Origin: an uncultured Clostridia bacterium
GTDB taxonomy: Bacteria; Bacillota; Clostridia; Oscillospirales; Ruminococcaceae
DNA length: 64,000 nucleotides
Reading direction: 5' to 3'
Assembly: GCA_947632025.1 (NCBI GenBank)
Contig: CANRNN010000008.1
Location: 1 to 64,000 of the forward strand
The notes under the pieces were generated by a model, which saw nothing but the letters and a program-made list of their open reading frames with translations, had not been told where the DNA came from and made no database searches. Below are positions 8,935-17,133 of the stretch, piece after piece. The translations under genes and the position numbers were made by a program. The first letter of the stretch is position 1; each line of letters opens with the position of its first letter.

Positions 8935-8963
8935 ATTATAACATTTTTCCCGAAAAAAGTCAA
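8935..8963 (-). promoter_or_regulatory. Promoter of radical SAM/GH3 operon
   Basis: On the minus strand TTGACT (8963-8958) and TATAAT (8940-8935) are separated by 17 bases. It is the only good promoter seen for the seven-gene cluster. Confidence 0.7.
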
Positions 8964-8983
8964 TACATTTATTTTTATAAAAG

Positions 8984-9010
8984 ATCCCCGCGGATCCTGT
9001 CCGCGGGGAT
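8984..9010 (-). terminator. Terminator after pectinesterase-like gene
   Basis: An 11-bp GC-rich inverted repeat (8984-8994 with 9000-9010) is followed on the minus strand by a T-rich tract. It separates the surface protein gene from the radical SAM operon. Confidence 0.75.
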
Positions 9011-9059
9011 AAAGATCATATATGACCGGTTTTGCTTTTTACGATATGCAAGTTAAAAC

Positions 9060-12000
9060 TTACTTTCTTTTCTTTTTGGAGAGGAGAAGCGCCGCCGCTC
9101 CTGCAGCCGCCGCCGCCGCGATAGGAACGACAGGAACGCCCGTGTCGGGGTTATCCTTATCGGAAACCGTGGGAGCGTTCTCCGTGAGGATACCGCGTGC
9201 CTGAAGAGCCTGTGTCCATTCGTCGCCGAGGAACAGATCTATTGTGATATCCTCGCCGTCGATCTTCGCTTCGTCGAGATTTGTAGCCCATGCTGCTCTT
9301 TGTGCGAGATTATCCTCACCGCTCTTTTCGGTCGTGCCGAACTCGTACATCTTATCGGATTCGCCGCCAAGAGAGTTGTTCCAGCCGAGCGGGAGAATGA
9401 GGGACTTGCCCTCCGAACCTGCGAAGTCGGTCGTTTCTATCGTTGTGTTGAAGAATACGACCTCGGAGGTCTTTGCCTGCCACGGACGACCGAAGTAGCC
9501 GGGCTTTGAACGTGTTTCCGACGCAGTGTCCTTTCCGGGAGTGGTAGAAGTTACTGTACATTCGTACATAAGATAGCCTCTGCCGTTGTCCTGCTGTGCG
9601 GCAGTAAGGTAAGCAACGTCATTGTTGTCGGCGCTTGTGTTCATTACAAGATCGCACTTGTAGAATACCGCGGTCATTCCTCCGAAGATATAGTCGGTAG
9701 CGCCGAGAATATCGCACTTATGGAATGCTGCCTTTATGTCCTTGTTGCCGTAGAGTGTATCCTGTCTGCCGATAAACTTGCAGTTTACGAATACGGACTC
9801 GTCGCCGAGGATAGCCATAGCCGCCGCTCTTTCGACGTACTTTTTATCCTGTACGGAGGTGTCGCCCGCTTTTGTCGGACGAGCGCCGCCCTTGGGTGCG
9901 CCAACATCCCACGCCTTGACGATATCGGCTGCTTCCTTTTTGGAAATATACTGGTTAAACGAGTTCTCGAATACTATGCCGTCCGCCTCGAATCCGTCCG
10001 CCGAAACGACGACTGTCGCATTCCAGTAAGAGCCGTCTGTCGTACCGGAACCGGGATTCTCCTTTGTCAGAGAACCGTTTGACTTATTAGCCGCGAGAAC
10101 GTCCGCGTTCCACTTGCAGTCGCTGCCCATGCTGTAGTAGTTGTAGCCGTGACCGTAGTAAGAGGTGATCCTTACGACGTTCTTGCCGATATTAACGCCC
10201 TTGTCCGTAAGCTCAAGGCTTGAGTTCTTGCCTGCCGCGTTCACGAGAGAAACGTTGGGAACATTGACTACGAGCATTTCCTCATAATCGCCGGGGTCGA
10301 TGACTATCTTGACACGCTCGTTGTTAGGTCTGTTCATCTTAGCCACAGCCGCGAGAGCTTCGTTTATGGTCTGATAATTCTTGCCCTTTCCGACAGTGAC
10401 AGTGGACTTGTAAGCCGTCGGCGATACTGCCGAAATGCTGTTGAAATATGTCTGTTTGGAAACCTTTATGGAAAGCTCTCCGTCCGACTTTGCCGAAACG
10501 GTCACAACATCGGCTTTGGAGGTGCTTCCCTCGGAAACGTCGACTGTGTATGTTTTGCCGTCGATCTCAAATTCTCCCGAATAGCAGAAGCTTATAGTGA
10601 CATTCTGACCCTTCTTTACGGGGACTTTGACTTCACCGTCGGGATTTACAAGAAGATAAGTCTTGTTTTCGGAAGCGTTTGTAAGTCCAAGACCCATATA
10701 GTGTTTCTTGTCCGCGTCTATTCCGGGCTTTCCGCCGTTGTACTTCGCGAAATCCCAAACCTCGACCTTTTCAAACTCAACGTCCTTTGTGACAGCCTTG
10801 CCGTTTACCTTAAGGTCTGCTGTGAGTTTCTGAACGACCGCTTCAGCGCCCGTGCCCGTCACTTTAACGGAATACTGTCCGTCGCGAAGCTCTATCTTGT
10901 CGTTCGCCTTGAATTTGTAGGAGTAACCTTCCTCTTTGATATTCGCAAACTCGACAGAAGCATTTGCCTTTGCCGAATCGGAAAGTCCTTTAAGGTTCAG
11001 AGTAACGGCATATACGGGCTTCTTTGAAAACTCGATATTCTTTGTGCCGTCGGCGTCTGCCTTGAAAGTTGTTGTCTTAAGTTCGAAATCGTTCACGCCG
11101 TCGGCTTTGACGCTGTATGTAACGCCCTTTTCAACTTTAAGCGTGAAGCTGTCGCCGCTTACCAAAATTTCGGGAACGTAGACCGACTTGCTGTCAAATG
11201 TGAGAGCAAGGTTTGCGAGCTTGTCTGCGTCGATGCCCGTTATCTTGCCCGTTATATTAACGAGGTCTACCGCTGCGACCGTAACGTCCATAGTTGCCGA
11301 GGAAGCACCCTTTGCTACGTCAAGAGTTTTTGCGCTTTTAATGACGTAGCCGTTAGCGTTTACGAGAGCTATATCATAAGTGAATCCCTCACTGAGTGAA
11401 GCGGAGTACGAACCGTTCGTGACTTTCGCCTCAACAGTGTCGCCTGTTTTTGTGTTCGTGAAAGAAACGGAATAATCCTTATCCGAAAGTCCCGAAGCCT
11501 CGGAAGTATCGACCTTGCCGTTTACGGTGACTTGTTTTGAGTGTTCTCTGTAAACTCTGTAAACGACGAGTTTTTCGTTTGTTGAGTAGAGCTTGTACAT
11601 ACCCGTTTCAGCAGCATAGAACGTAAGCCTTGCGCCCTTGCTGTTGCTGTTGCCTATCTGAACCGAGCCGTCGGGCGATTCACAGTTTATCGCGGATTCT
11701 CCGCCGTTGGAACCCGTTATGACGGTAAGGGTGTCGCCCTTATAGAGCTTGACCGCAAGATAAACGTCTTTTGTTGAGGAAGCGTTCGAGTAAACGTAGC
11801 CCGTATAGGTAACGTCCTCAAACGTGAGCGATTTAGAGTCATATCTTGTTATACTCTCGTTGGTAGTTCTGATACGGTGATTTGATTTGCCGCCGCCGTT
11901 GAATTCAAGCTGTCCGTCCTTGGTCGTAAAAGAGCTTATTGCTATTCCTGAGGAGCCTGCTGCTGTTCCTGCGGGATAGAAGCCGTTGATATCGTCTACG

Positions 12001-12200
12001 GTGAGCATATTGTTATATGTTGCCGTATCGAGAGCTTCCGCGCCGAAATCCCACACGTCGGTCTTGTAGTTGCCGCTGTACTCGTCCTCAGCAGCCGCTG
12101 CGGAGATACCGACGAAGCCCGACGGTACTGCCGCCGCTATCGCGAGTGCCGAAGTACAGAATGCGGCAACGACTTTTTTCACTTTTGCCGTGAAATTCAT
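9060..12200 (-). CDS. Pectinesterase-like (CE8) multidomain surface protein with NPDTG sorting signal
   Basis: The 1046-residue exported protein has a signal peptide (about 1-37). Two WDF-starting beta modules (about 45-210 and 490-590) flank three immunoglobulin- or carboxypeptidase-regulatory-like repeats (about 215-480). A right-handed beta-helix pectinesterase domain spans about 600-990. CE8 signatures are GRQDTLY (near 812), GATDYIFGG (near 833, catalytic Asp) and GRPW (near 904, Arg and Trp). The site of the usual oxyanion-hole Gln in the HQAVAL-type segment reads ERAAAM, so activity is not certain. The C-terminus is NPDTG, a hydrophobic Ala-rich segment and KKKRK, a sortase-like anchor. 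Expected role: de-esterification of pectin at the cell wall. The start is an ATG with AAGGAGG upstream. Confidence 0.85.
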   Translation of the reverse strand: MNFTAKVKKVVAAFCTSALAIAAAVPSGFVGISAAAAEDEYSGNYKTDVWDFGAEALDTATYNNMLTVDDINGFYPAGTAAGSSGIAISSFTTKDGQLEFNGGGKSNHRIRTTNESITRYDSKSLTFEDVTYTGYVYSNASSTKDVYLAVKLYKGDTLTVITGSNGGESAINCESPDGSVQIGNSNSKGARLTFYAAETGMYKLYSTNEKLVVYRVYREHSKQVTVNGKVDTSEASGLSDKDYSVSFTNTKTGDTVEAKVTNGSYSASLSEGFTYDIALVNANGYVIKSAKTLDVAKGASSATMDVTVAAVDLVNITGKITGIDADKLANLALTFDSKSVYVPEILVSGDSFTLKVEKGVTYSVKADGVNDFELKTTTFKADADGTKNIEFSKKPVYAVTLNLKGLSDSAKANASVEFANIKEEGYSYKFKANDKIELRDGQYSVKVTGTGAEAVVQKLTADLKVNGKAVTKDVEFEKVEVWDFAKYNGGKPGIDADKKHYMGLGLTNASENKTYLLVNPDGEVKVPVKKGQNVTISFCYSGEFEIDGKTYTVDVSEGSTSKADVVTVSAKSDGELSIKVSKQTYFNSISAVSPTAYKSTVTVGKGKNYQTINEALAAVAKMNRPNNERVKIVIDPGDYEEMLVVNVPNVSLVNAAGKNSSLELTDKGVNIGKNVVRITSYYGHGYNYYSMGSDCKWNADVLAANKSNGSLTKENPGSGTTDGSYWNATVVVSADGFEADGIVFENSFNQYISKKEAADIVKAWDVGAPKGGARPTKAGDTSVQDKKYVERAAAMAILGDESVFVNCKFIGRQDTLYGNKDIKAAFHKCDILGATDYIFGGMTAVFYKCDLVMNTSADNNDVAYLTAAQQDNGRGYLMYECTVTSTTPGKDTASETRSKPGYFGRPWQAKTSEVVFFNTTIETTDFAGSEGKSLILPLGWNNSLGGESDKMYEFGTTEKSGEDNLAQRAAWATNLDEAKIDGEDITIDLFLGDEWTQALQARGILTENAPTVSDKDNPDTGVPVVPIAAAAAAGAAALLLSKKKRK

Positions 12201-12259
12201 AATAACTATCCTCCTTAGTGATAAAAAATTGCCGGACGCAATTAACTGCGCTTATTTTA

Positions 12260-12288
12260 ATTATAATATTATCTGCAAAGATTGTCAA
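12260..12288 (-). promoter_or_regulatory. Promoter of pectinesterase-like gene
   Basis: On the minus strand TTGACA (12288-12283), a 17-base spacer and TATAAT (12265-12260), about 60 bases before the start codon. Confidence 0.75.
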
Positions 12289-12391
12289 GGCATTTTACAC
12301 TGATCTGCAAAAAAAGTTTATTTATTCAATAATTTCTTTTCTGAATATTCAACATCAAACAGCACGAACCGACTGTTGGTGAGCTTTACGG

Positions 12392-12874
12392 TCATTTCGG
12401 AGGATTGTCGGAGGATTTGGAATAACCGTTTTCAAATTCTCTGCCCTTGTCGAAGGAAGCGATATCCGAGCCTGAAAGTTCGCCCTTTCCGTCGAAGCGG
12501 TAAAATCTTCCGCTTTCGGCAATAAATTCGATAACGCAGTAGTCCTCATCGTCTATGCCCTTGGGGTAGTATTTTTCGTCGCCGTCGTTCCACAGAAGCT
12601 CCTTGAATTTTCTTTCGGAGTGAATGACTGCGTTCCCGTATAAGCATATCCCCTCGAATTTTTCGCTGTCGGAAAAATACAGACAGGCGTTCGGATTTTT
12701 CATAAGGCTGCGTACATGAGCGGAGCTTGTGTTTGTCGAGATAAGATGCCTGCCCAGTCCCTTGTGCCACACGCAAAAGACCTTACGGATATTCTGCCTT
12801 CCGCTTTCGTCGGTATAGCCAATTTCGGCGAACAGCGAGCGGTTTATAAGATCCATAATTTCATTGTTTGTCAT
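12392..12874 (-). CDS. Pyridoxamine 5'-phosphate oxidase-like flavin-binding protein
   Basis: The 160-residue protein matches the split-barrel flavoprotein family of pyridoxamine-phosphate-oxidase-like proteins. The N-terminal half has the order TDESGRQNIRKVFCVWHKG, LISTNTSSAHVRSLMKNPNA and ACLYFSDSEKFEGICLYGNA, which are the strands that bind FMN in the family. The substrate is unknown; many relatives are general reductases or F420/FMN proteins. The ATG has AAGGAG ten bases upstream. It stands alone between the surface protein gene and rpsI and has no signal peptide. Confidence 0.7.
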   Translation of the reverse strand: MTNNEIMDLINRSLFAEIGYTDESGRQNIRKVFCVWHKGLGRHLISTNTSSAHVRSLMKNPNACLYFSDSEKFEGICLYGNAVIHSERKFKELLWNDGDEKYYPKGIDDEDYCVIEFIAESGRFYRFDGKGELSGSDIASFDKGREFENGYSKSSDNPPK

Positions 12875-12984
12875 AAAACGAAAACTCCTTTATATTTTGT
12901 TTTGGTGAATGTTCCGCGTCGCTTAGGGCATAAGCCGCCTGACGCGTCGGGAGCTTGGAAATTGTTTTTGTCGCAAAACTGAAA

Positions 12985-13010
12985 GATCCGCCCTCATACA
13001 AGGGCGGATC
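12985..13010 (-). terminator. Terminator of rplM-rpsI
   Basis: A perfect 10-bp inverted repeat (12985-12994 with 13001-13010) with a six-base loop lies just after rpsI. The T tract on the minus strand is interrupted. Confidence 0.65.
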
Positions 13011-13037
13011 GTGAAAATCGTGACAGAGTAAAAATAA

Positions 13038-13436
13038 TTATCTCTTCGAGAACTGCGGCGCACGTCTTGCTGCCTTCAAGCCGTACTTCTTTCTTTCCTT
13101 CATTCTCGGATCGCGGGTAAGGAAGCCCGCTTTCTTCAGAACAGGTCTTAACTCGTCCGAATACTGGAGCAGCGCTCTCGAAAGTCCGTGACGGATAGCT
13201 CCCGCCTGACCTGTAACTCCGCCGCCCGCAACGTTGCACACGATATCAAACTTGTTCAGAAGGTCGGTGAGTGCAAGAGGCTGACGCACGATAAGTTTCA
13301 AAGTATCCAGTCCGAAATAATCGTCGATATCTCTCCCGTTTATCGTTATGGAGCCGCTTCCGGGATATACTCTTACACGGGCTACAGAATGTTTTCTTCT
13401 GCCCGTTCCGTAGTAGTAAGGTTTAGATTCGTACAT
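13038..13436 (-). CDS. rpsI: 30S ribosomal protein S9
   Basis: The 132-residue protein is full length for S9. It shows [14 protein letters not shown] at the start, [14 protein letters not shown] in the middle and the typical basic C-terminal tail ending QFSKR, which reaches toward P-site tRNA. The ATG at 13436 has GGAGG nine bases upstream; an in-frame GTG at 13445 is less well placed. It lies 14 bases after rplM, the standard L13-S9 pair. Confidence 0.97.
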   Translation of the reverse strand: MYESKPYYYGTGRRKHSVARVRVYPGSGSITINGRDIDDYFGLDTLKLIVRQPLALTDLLNKFDIVCNVAGGGVTGQAGAIRHGLSRALLQYSDELRPVLKKAGFLTRDPRMKERKKYGLKAARRAPQFSKR

Positions 13437-13450
13437 ATAACACACCCTCC

Positions 13451-13879
13451 TTAGAACTTGAACTCAACGGGCTTCTGAGCCGCGTTGTTATGCTCCGCGC
13501 CCGCATAGCAGCGAAGTCTGGTGAGAGCTTTTCTTCCCAGCGTCGTATTGGGGAGCATTCCGTTTACCGCAAGAGTCATTGCCTTTTCGGGGTTCTCTTT
13601 CATGAGCTTGTCGTAGCCCACTTCCTTGAGATGACCTATCCAGCCGGTGTGCCATCTGTAGACTTTCTTTTCGAGCTTCTTTCCTGTAAGCACTGCCTTT
13701 GCGCAGTTTACGATAATTACATGATCGCCGCAGTCGCAGTGAGGTGCGAATGTGGGCTTATGCTTGCCTCTGAGCAGGGTAGCCGCTGCTGCCGCTACGC
13801 GTCCGAGGGGCTTTTCAGCGGCATCGATGATATACCAAGTGCGCTCTACTGTCGCAGCCTTAGGCATATAAGTTGACAT
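13451..13879 (-). CDS. rplM: 50S ribosomal protein L13
   Basis: The 142-residue protein is a full-length L13, an early-assembly protein of the large subunit. It has [15 protein letters not shown] near the N-terminus, [18 protein letters not shown] in the centre and [10 protein letters not shown] near 110. The ATG at 13879 has AGGAGG seven bases upstream; the frame is open for 20 codons above it without family similarity. It is the first gene of the rplM-rpsI operon, driven by the promoter at 13951-13979. Confidence 0.97.
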   Translation of the reverse strand: MSTYMPKAATVERTWYIIDAAEKPLGRVAAAAATLLRGKHKPTFAPHCDCGDHVIIVNCAKAVLTGKKLEKKVYRWHTGWIGHLKEVGYDKLMKENPEKAMTLAVNGMLPNTTLGRKALTRLRCYAGAEHNNAAQKPVEFKF

Positions 13880-13950
13880 ATTTTTTCCTCCTGTAAAATT
13901 CTTTTTCTGAAAATTGCCGAAAAAACGGCATAAAATCACTGACGAATATT

Positions 13951-13979
13951 ATTTTACCACACTTTCCGCAATTTGTCAA
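13951..13979 (-). promoter_or_regulatory. Promoter of rplM-rpsI
   Basis: On the minus strand TTGACA (13979-13974), a 17-base spacer ending TGTGG, and TAAAAT (13956-13951). Confidence 0.75.
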
Positions 13980-14237
13980 GCTCTTTTTTCCGCATTTTAT
14001 AAATATATCACTTATTCTTTACGATTCTCTTGAATTCTCTCGCTTTTTCTCATTTTCTTGAAATTCATTTCACTTTTTGAACTCACTTTGAAATCGTGAG
14101 AAAAACGGAGAAATAACAAATATTCTCTTTATTTTGCACGATATTTTTATAAAATGCCAAATATGCCCGAAATTCGGTAAAACAGCGCCGAATTTTCGCA
14201 GCTTTCATCACAAAAGTCAAGTAATACCGTCCCGCGC

Positions 14238-14266
14238 TTGACAATTATTTTGTTTTGTGGTATACT
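14238..14266 (+). promoter_or_regulatory. Promoter of the DUF4303 / tandem paralogue island
   Basis: TTGACA (14238-14243), a 17-base spacer ending TGTGG, and TATACT (14261-14266), 42 bases before the first start codon. The island genes downstream are closely spaced, so it probably drives them as one unit. Confidence 0.75.
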
Positions 14267-14307
14267 TATAAAAAAGTTTATTTTGTATTAAGGAGTTTGT
14301 GTAGGTC

Positions 14308-14889
14308 ATGGCGGGTTTTTATGAGAGTATAGCAAAGGAGCTTGAAAAGTCGCTTGTAAAGGAGCTTTCCGAAATACGGAAAGCCGCCGGCAGCGAAAAA
14401 ATTTACGCCGCCGCGCTTGTTGCCGACAGCAGGTGTGTTTGCGTGTCGCTTTCAGCGAACACGCTCGAATTTCTAAAAGTCCGCGAGCGCGAGTACGCCG
14501 AAAGTCACAAATCCGACCTTTCCGTCACGCAGATAATTGAAGCCGAAAAGGGCAATTCCTCGCTTACGAAATGGCTTGTCGCAGAGTGGGGATATTCCGA
14601 CGCTATGAACGGGCGCAAAAGCTCCCTTGCGAAAATCTCGAAACTCCTGTCCGATCACAACAAAAAAGACCCCGACATTCACAAATGGTCGGAGGATATA
14701 TTTTTTGAAACGGCAGCATCGGCGTTTCGGCGCGCAATTGAAAAATATCCGCTTACGGCTGACCCCGATGACGTGACTTATTTCATTACAAAGTCGGACG
14801 GTAACGCCTCCGCTATCGAAAATTCCGCGGCAAAGCTGTTGAATTCCAGAAAGGTATACGAGGAATTTTTCAGGCGCGGCAATATCTGA
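14308..14889 (+). CDS. DUF4303 family protein
   Basis: The 193-residue protein resembles DUF4303: an N-terminal helix, then a strand-rich core (YAAALVADSRCVCVSLSANT, about 32-51), KWLVAEWGYSDA (about 90-101) and a C-terminal helical segment. Members of this family are small cytosolic proteins often found near polymorphic toxins and suspected to be immunity proteins; no enzymatic role is established. AAGGAG lies 12 bases before the ATG. Its last codons and the sequence just after (GGCAATATCTGACAAGGAG) are repeated before each of the two following paralogue junctions, so this gene's 3' end was the source or a copy of the duplicated unit. Confidence 0.6.
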   Translation: MAGFYESIAKELEKSLVKELSEIRKAAGSEKIYAAALVADSRCVCVSLSANTLEFLKVREREYAESHKSDLSVTQIIEAEKGNSSLTKWLVAEWGYSDAMNGRKSSLAKISKLLSDHNKKDPDIHKWSEDIFFETAASAFRRAIEKYPLTADPDDVTYFITKSDGNASAIENSAAKLLNSRKVYEEFFRRGNI

Positions 14890-14896
14890 CAAGGAG
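14878..14896 (+). repeat. 19-bp junction repeat, copy 1
   Basis: GGCAATATCTGACAAGGAG spans the stop of the DUF4303 gene and the Shine-Dalgarno sequence of the first paralogue. Near-identical copies lie at 15407 and 15952, each just before a paralogue. Confidence 0.85.
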
Positions 14897-14903
14897 TAAA
14901 ACC

Positions 14904-15494
14904 ATGGACAAAAAGACGAGAGTGTCGAACGAGGAGCTGCTTGCTTTGACAAAAAGAGCGTTTGACAATGACGAAGTCGCCGAATTCCTGTGCGGTGAAA
15001 AGGGGTACTCTGTCCATGGAAATCCCGATATCCCCGCTAATATCCCTACCGATTTCAACAGAATATTAAAAAACGGTATATATGAGTTATATTCAGAAAC
15101 ACATGATGAAAAAATTATAGCTGAATTCCGTAAAGCAATTGAAAACTTAAACGATACACCTACTCGTGTTTGGTGTGCTTATATGGCTTGCTGGAATCAG
15201 ATTTTTAATGAACATCCTGAATATTCGGCGCCGTTTATTATGACAGATGAAACTCTTCTAAATAAAATGAGGGTTAATTTGCAAAGTAATGAGATGTCAC
15301 TCCGAAATTGTAAAGATTGGTTGGGCAATAATAAAGACGATGGATTGTGGAGCTATATAAACCGGTTGGACCGTATCTTAACGGAAGATTGCGGGGTGTG
15401 TATATTGGCAGCATCTGACAAGGAGGATAACCATGGACATAAAAGCGAGAGTGTCGAACGAGGAGTTGATTGCTCTGACAAAAAGGGCGTTTGA
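14904..15494 (+). CDS. Tandem paralogue A (unknown family, possible immunity protein)
   Basis: I do not recognise the family. The 196-residue product has a near-identical N-terminus to paralogue B (SNEELLALTKRAFDNDEVAE, then FLCGEKGYSVHGNPDIPANI) and a divergent C-terminal part. That part keeps scattered matches: a W-x-A-x-M helix near 90 and DDGLWSYINRLD near 150. The last 30 or so residues lie in the junction repeat and the start of paralogue B and look like read-through: the TGA of the repeat is out of frame here. So the native C-terminus is probably near 15400. The start has AAGGAG upstream. It is AT-rich compared with flanking housekeeping genes, suggesting transfer. Confidence 0.65.
   Translation: MDKKTRVSNEELLALTKRAFDNDEVAEFLCGEKGYSVHGNPDIPANIPTDFNRILKNGIYELYSETHDEKIIAEFRKAIENLNDTPTRVWCAYMACWNQIFNEHPEYSAPFIMTDETLLNKMRVNLQSNEMSLRNCKDWLGNNKDDGLWSYINRLDRILTEDCGVCILAASDKEDNHGHKSESVERGVDCSDKKGV
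15407..15425 (+). repeat. 19-bp junction repeat, copy 2
   Basis: GGCAGCATCTGACAAGGAG differs from copies 1 and 3 at one position. It lies inside the read-through tail of paralogue A and supplies the ribosome binding site of paralogue B. Confidence 0.85.
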
Positions 15495-15939
15495 CAATGA
15501 CGAAGTTGCCGAATTCCTGTGCGGTGAAAAGGGGTATGCTGTCCACGGAAATCCCGATATTCCCGCCAACATCCCTACGGATTTTGGCAGAATCGTTGAG
15601 GGCGGAATATATAAATTATACGATCGCACTAAAGATCCGGCTATTATATCAAAGACCAAGTCCGCTGTTTTACAGCTGATAGACGGAACTCCCGTAAATC
15701 TTTGGGTCGCATTTATGATTATAAGGCGGCAGCTCTCTAAATACGATAAGGGTCATGCGCCTTTTAATATGGTGGATAATGATATTCTTTCTTCACTGAA
15801 AAATGCGTTATATGCAAACGAAACAAAACTTCGCGAATGTAAACTATTTTTGGGTGCAAACTGCGAAAACGGCTTATGGCAGGATATAAACAGGATCGAC
15901 CAAAATTATAAAGAAGATATGGGAATCAGTGTGTTATAG
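15433..15939 (+). CDS. Tandem paralogue B (unknown family, possible immunity protein)
   Basis: The 168-residue protein is a paralogue of A: the first 55 codons are nearly identical in DNA and protein, then similarity falls sharply. Conserved features of the three copies are SNEEL-x-ALTK-x-AFDNDEV near the start, PTDFGRIV near 50, a W-x-AF/AY element near 90, LRECK near 135 and NGLWQDINRID near the end. No membrane segment or signal peptide is visible. It overlaps paralogue A by 62 bases. Sharp 5' identity with 3' divergence suggests gene conversion or recombination between copies. Confidence 0.75.
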   Translation: MDIKARVSNEELIALTKRAFDNDEVAEFLCGEKGYAVHGNPDIPANIPTDFGRIVEGGIYKLYDRTKDPAIISKTKSAVLQLIDGTPVNLWVAFMIIRRQLSKYDKGHAPFNMVDNDILSSLKNALYANETKLRECKLFLGANCENGLWQDINRIDQNYKEDMGISVL

Positions 15940-15951
15940 TTAATTTAAGCA

Positions 15952-15970
15952 GGCAATATCTGACAAGGAG
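15952..15970 (+). repeat. 19-bp junction repeat, copy 3
   Basis: GGCAATATCTGACAAGGAG, identical to copy 1, precedes paralogue C. Here the unit is non-coding because paralogue B stops at 15939. Confidence 0.85.
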
Positions 15971-15978
15971 GAAAAGCG

Positions 15979-16455
15979 ATGTCTAACGAAGAACTGCTTG
16001 CTCTGACAAAAAAGGCATTCGATAATGACGAAGTTGTCGAATTCCTGTGCGGGGAAAAGTGGTATGCTTGCCCGCTTGACCGTTTTGTTCCGGCACACGT
16101 TCCGACTGATTTCGGGAGAATTGTGAATTTAGGGGTCTGTCGTCTTTATATGGAAACTCAGAATGAAGAGATAATTGAGAAGTTTAAAAAGGCTGTTTTA
16201 TCTCTCCTCAACGGCAATGCCGTTCAAATATGGGTCGCATATTCCGTGTGCTGGAATTTGATGTATAAAAGAATTCACAATAAGCCGACAATTGTTATTT
16301 CAGATGATAATTTTTGGGGAACAGTCAGATCCTCAATTCAAAAAAATGAAGATAAATTGCGTTTATGTAAAGAATGGCAGGGATTTAATCTTGAAAACGG
16401 CTTATGGGAAGATATTAAACGTATGGATAAAAACCTGACTAAGGGTATACTTTAA
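15979..16455 (+). CDS. Tandem paralogue C (unknown family, possible immunity protein)
   Basis: The 158-residue protein is the most divergent of the three copies. It starts directly at MSNEELLALTKKAFDNDEVV and retains FLCGEKWYA, PTDFGRIV, the IWVAYSVCWN helix near 90, LRLCKEW near 130 and NGLWEDIKRMD near 145. The ATG has AAGGAGG upstream, in the third junction repeat. Function unknown; context beside a DUF4303 gene is compatible with an immunity or defence role but no toxin is seen in the window. Confidence 0.75.
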   Translation: MSNEELLALTKKAFDNDEVVEFLCGEKWYACPLDRFVPAHVPTDFGRIVNLGVCRLYMETQNEEIIEKFKKAVLSLLNGNAVQIWVAYSVCWNLMYKRIHNKPTIVISDDNFWGTVRSSIQKNEDKLRLCKEWQGFNLENGLWEDIKRMDKNLTKGIL

Positions 16456-16470
16456 CAAGGAGGAATAAAA

Positions 16471-17133
16471 ATGATTTGGCGGCGCGGAAATTACAGTGAG
16501 AACACAGCTGAGATGATACTCAACCAGATAAAATACGGCGGGTACTTCAGCGGAGATTTAAGGTGGTATGCGGGCGTTACGGCGAACGCTGTCCAAAGTC
16601 TTTTAGCGCACGGCTTCACAAAAGAGGAGATTTACGGGCGCGGGCGGGAGCTTATGTGCTGGGATATCCGCAGAGAGGACGCTCTGCGCTGTAAAAAAGA
16701 GGCAATTTCGCTTTACAAAATGCAAAGCGACGACGAGAGCGATTTTCTTTCGGAGAAGTTTCCGAATCTGTACATTTACTTTTTTAAGATAACCGACAAT
16801 CGCAAAACTCACATTGATACGAGCGGCTTTACTCCCGCAAAAGCTCTCCCTGAAGTGCCGATTTGGGTGACGGAAAAATCTCGCGACGGCAGTGTGAAGC
16901 GCGAGTTGTACGACCACAATCTGTCGGCTGACGAGCAAAAGGAGCTGTTAGAGCATTTCCGCGAGGTGTTCTTAAACGGCACGCTTTGCACGCTTACTAT
17001 TCAGCACAGAAGCGGTGAAGAGATGTGGTTCAATTTCGGCGAGGGGTGCTGTCGGATAAGCTATGACGCGCACACATCGCAGGAGGGCGGCTATGCAAGC
17101 TGGCGGAACGCTCTAAGGCTCGAAAGTCCGTGA
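16471..17133 (+). CDS. Unknown protein of the accessory island
   Basis: The 220-residue cytosolic protein belongs to no family I recognise. The N-terminal half (about 1-90) is helical and begins MIWRRGNYSENTAEMILNQI. The C-terminal half (about 95-215) is strand-rich, with LYIYFFKITDNRKTHIDTSG and CTLTIQHRSGEEMWFNFGEG. AAGGAGG lies eight bases before the ATG, 15 bases after paralogue C, so it is in the same transcription unit. The frame stops at TGA 17131, yet strongly coding-like sequence continues in another frame (17130-17294). The gene may therefore be frameshifted near its end. Confidence 0.65.
   Translation: MIWRRGNYSENTAEMILNQIKYGGYFSGDLRWYAGVTANAVQSLLAHGFTKEEIYGRGRELMCWDIRREDALRCKKEAISLYKMQSDDESDFLSEKFPNLYIYFFKITDNRKTHIDTSGFTPAKALPEVPIWVTEKSRDGSVKRELYDHNLSADEQKELLEHFREVFLNGTLCTLTIQHRSGEEMWFNFGEGCCRISYDAHTSQEGGYASWRNALRLESP

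Larger units (their letters stand above)
13880..14307. other. Intergenic region between rplM and the accessory island
   Basis: These 428 bases hold two outward-facing promoters (13951-13979 minus, 14238-14266 plus). Between them is AT-rich sequence with pyrimidine-rich CTCTT/CTTTTT runs (14015-14080). No coding frame with a ribosome binding site and no RNA gene was recognised. Confidence 0.6.
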
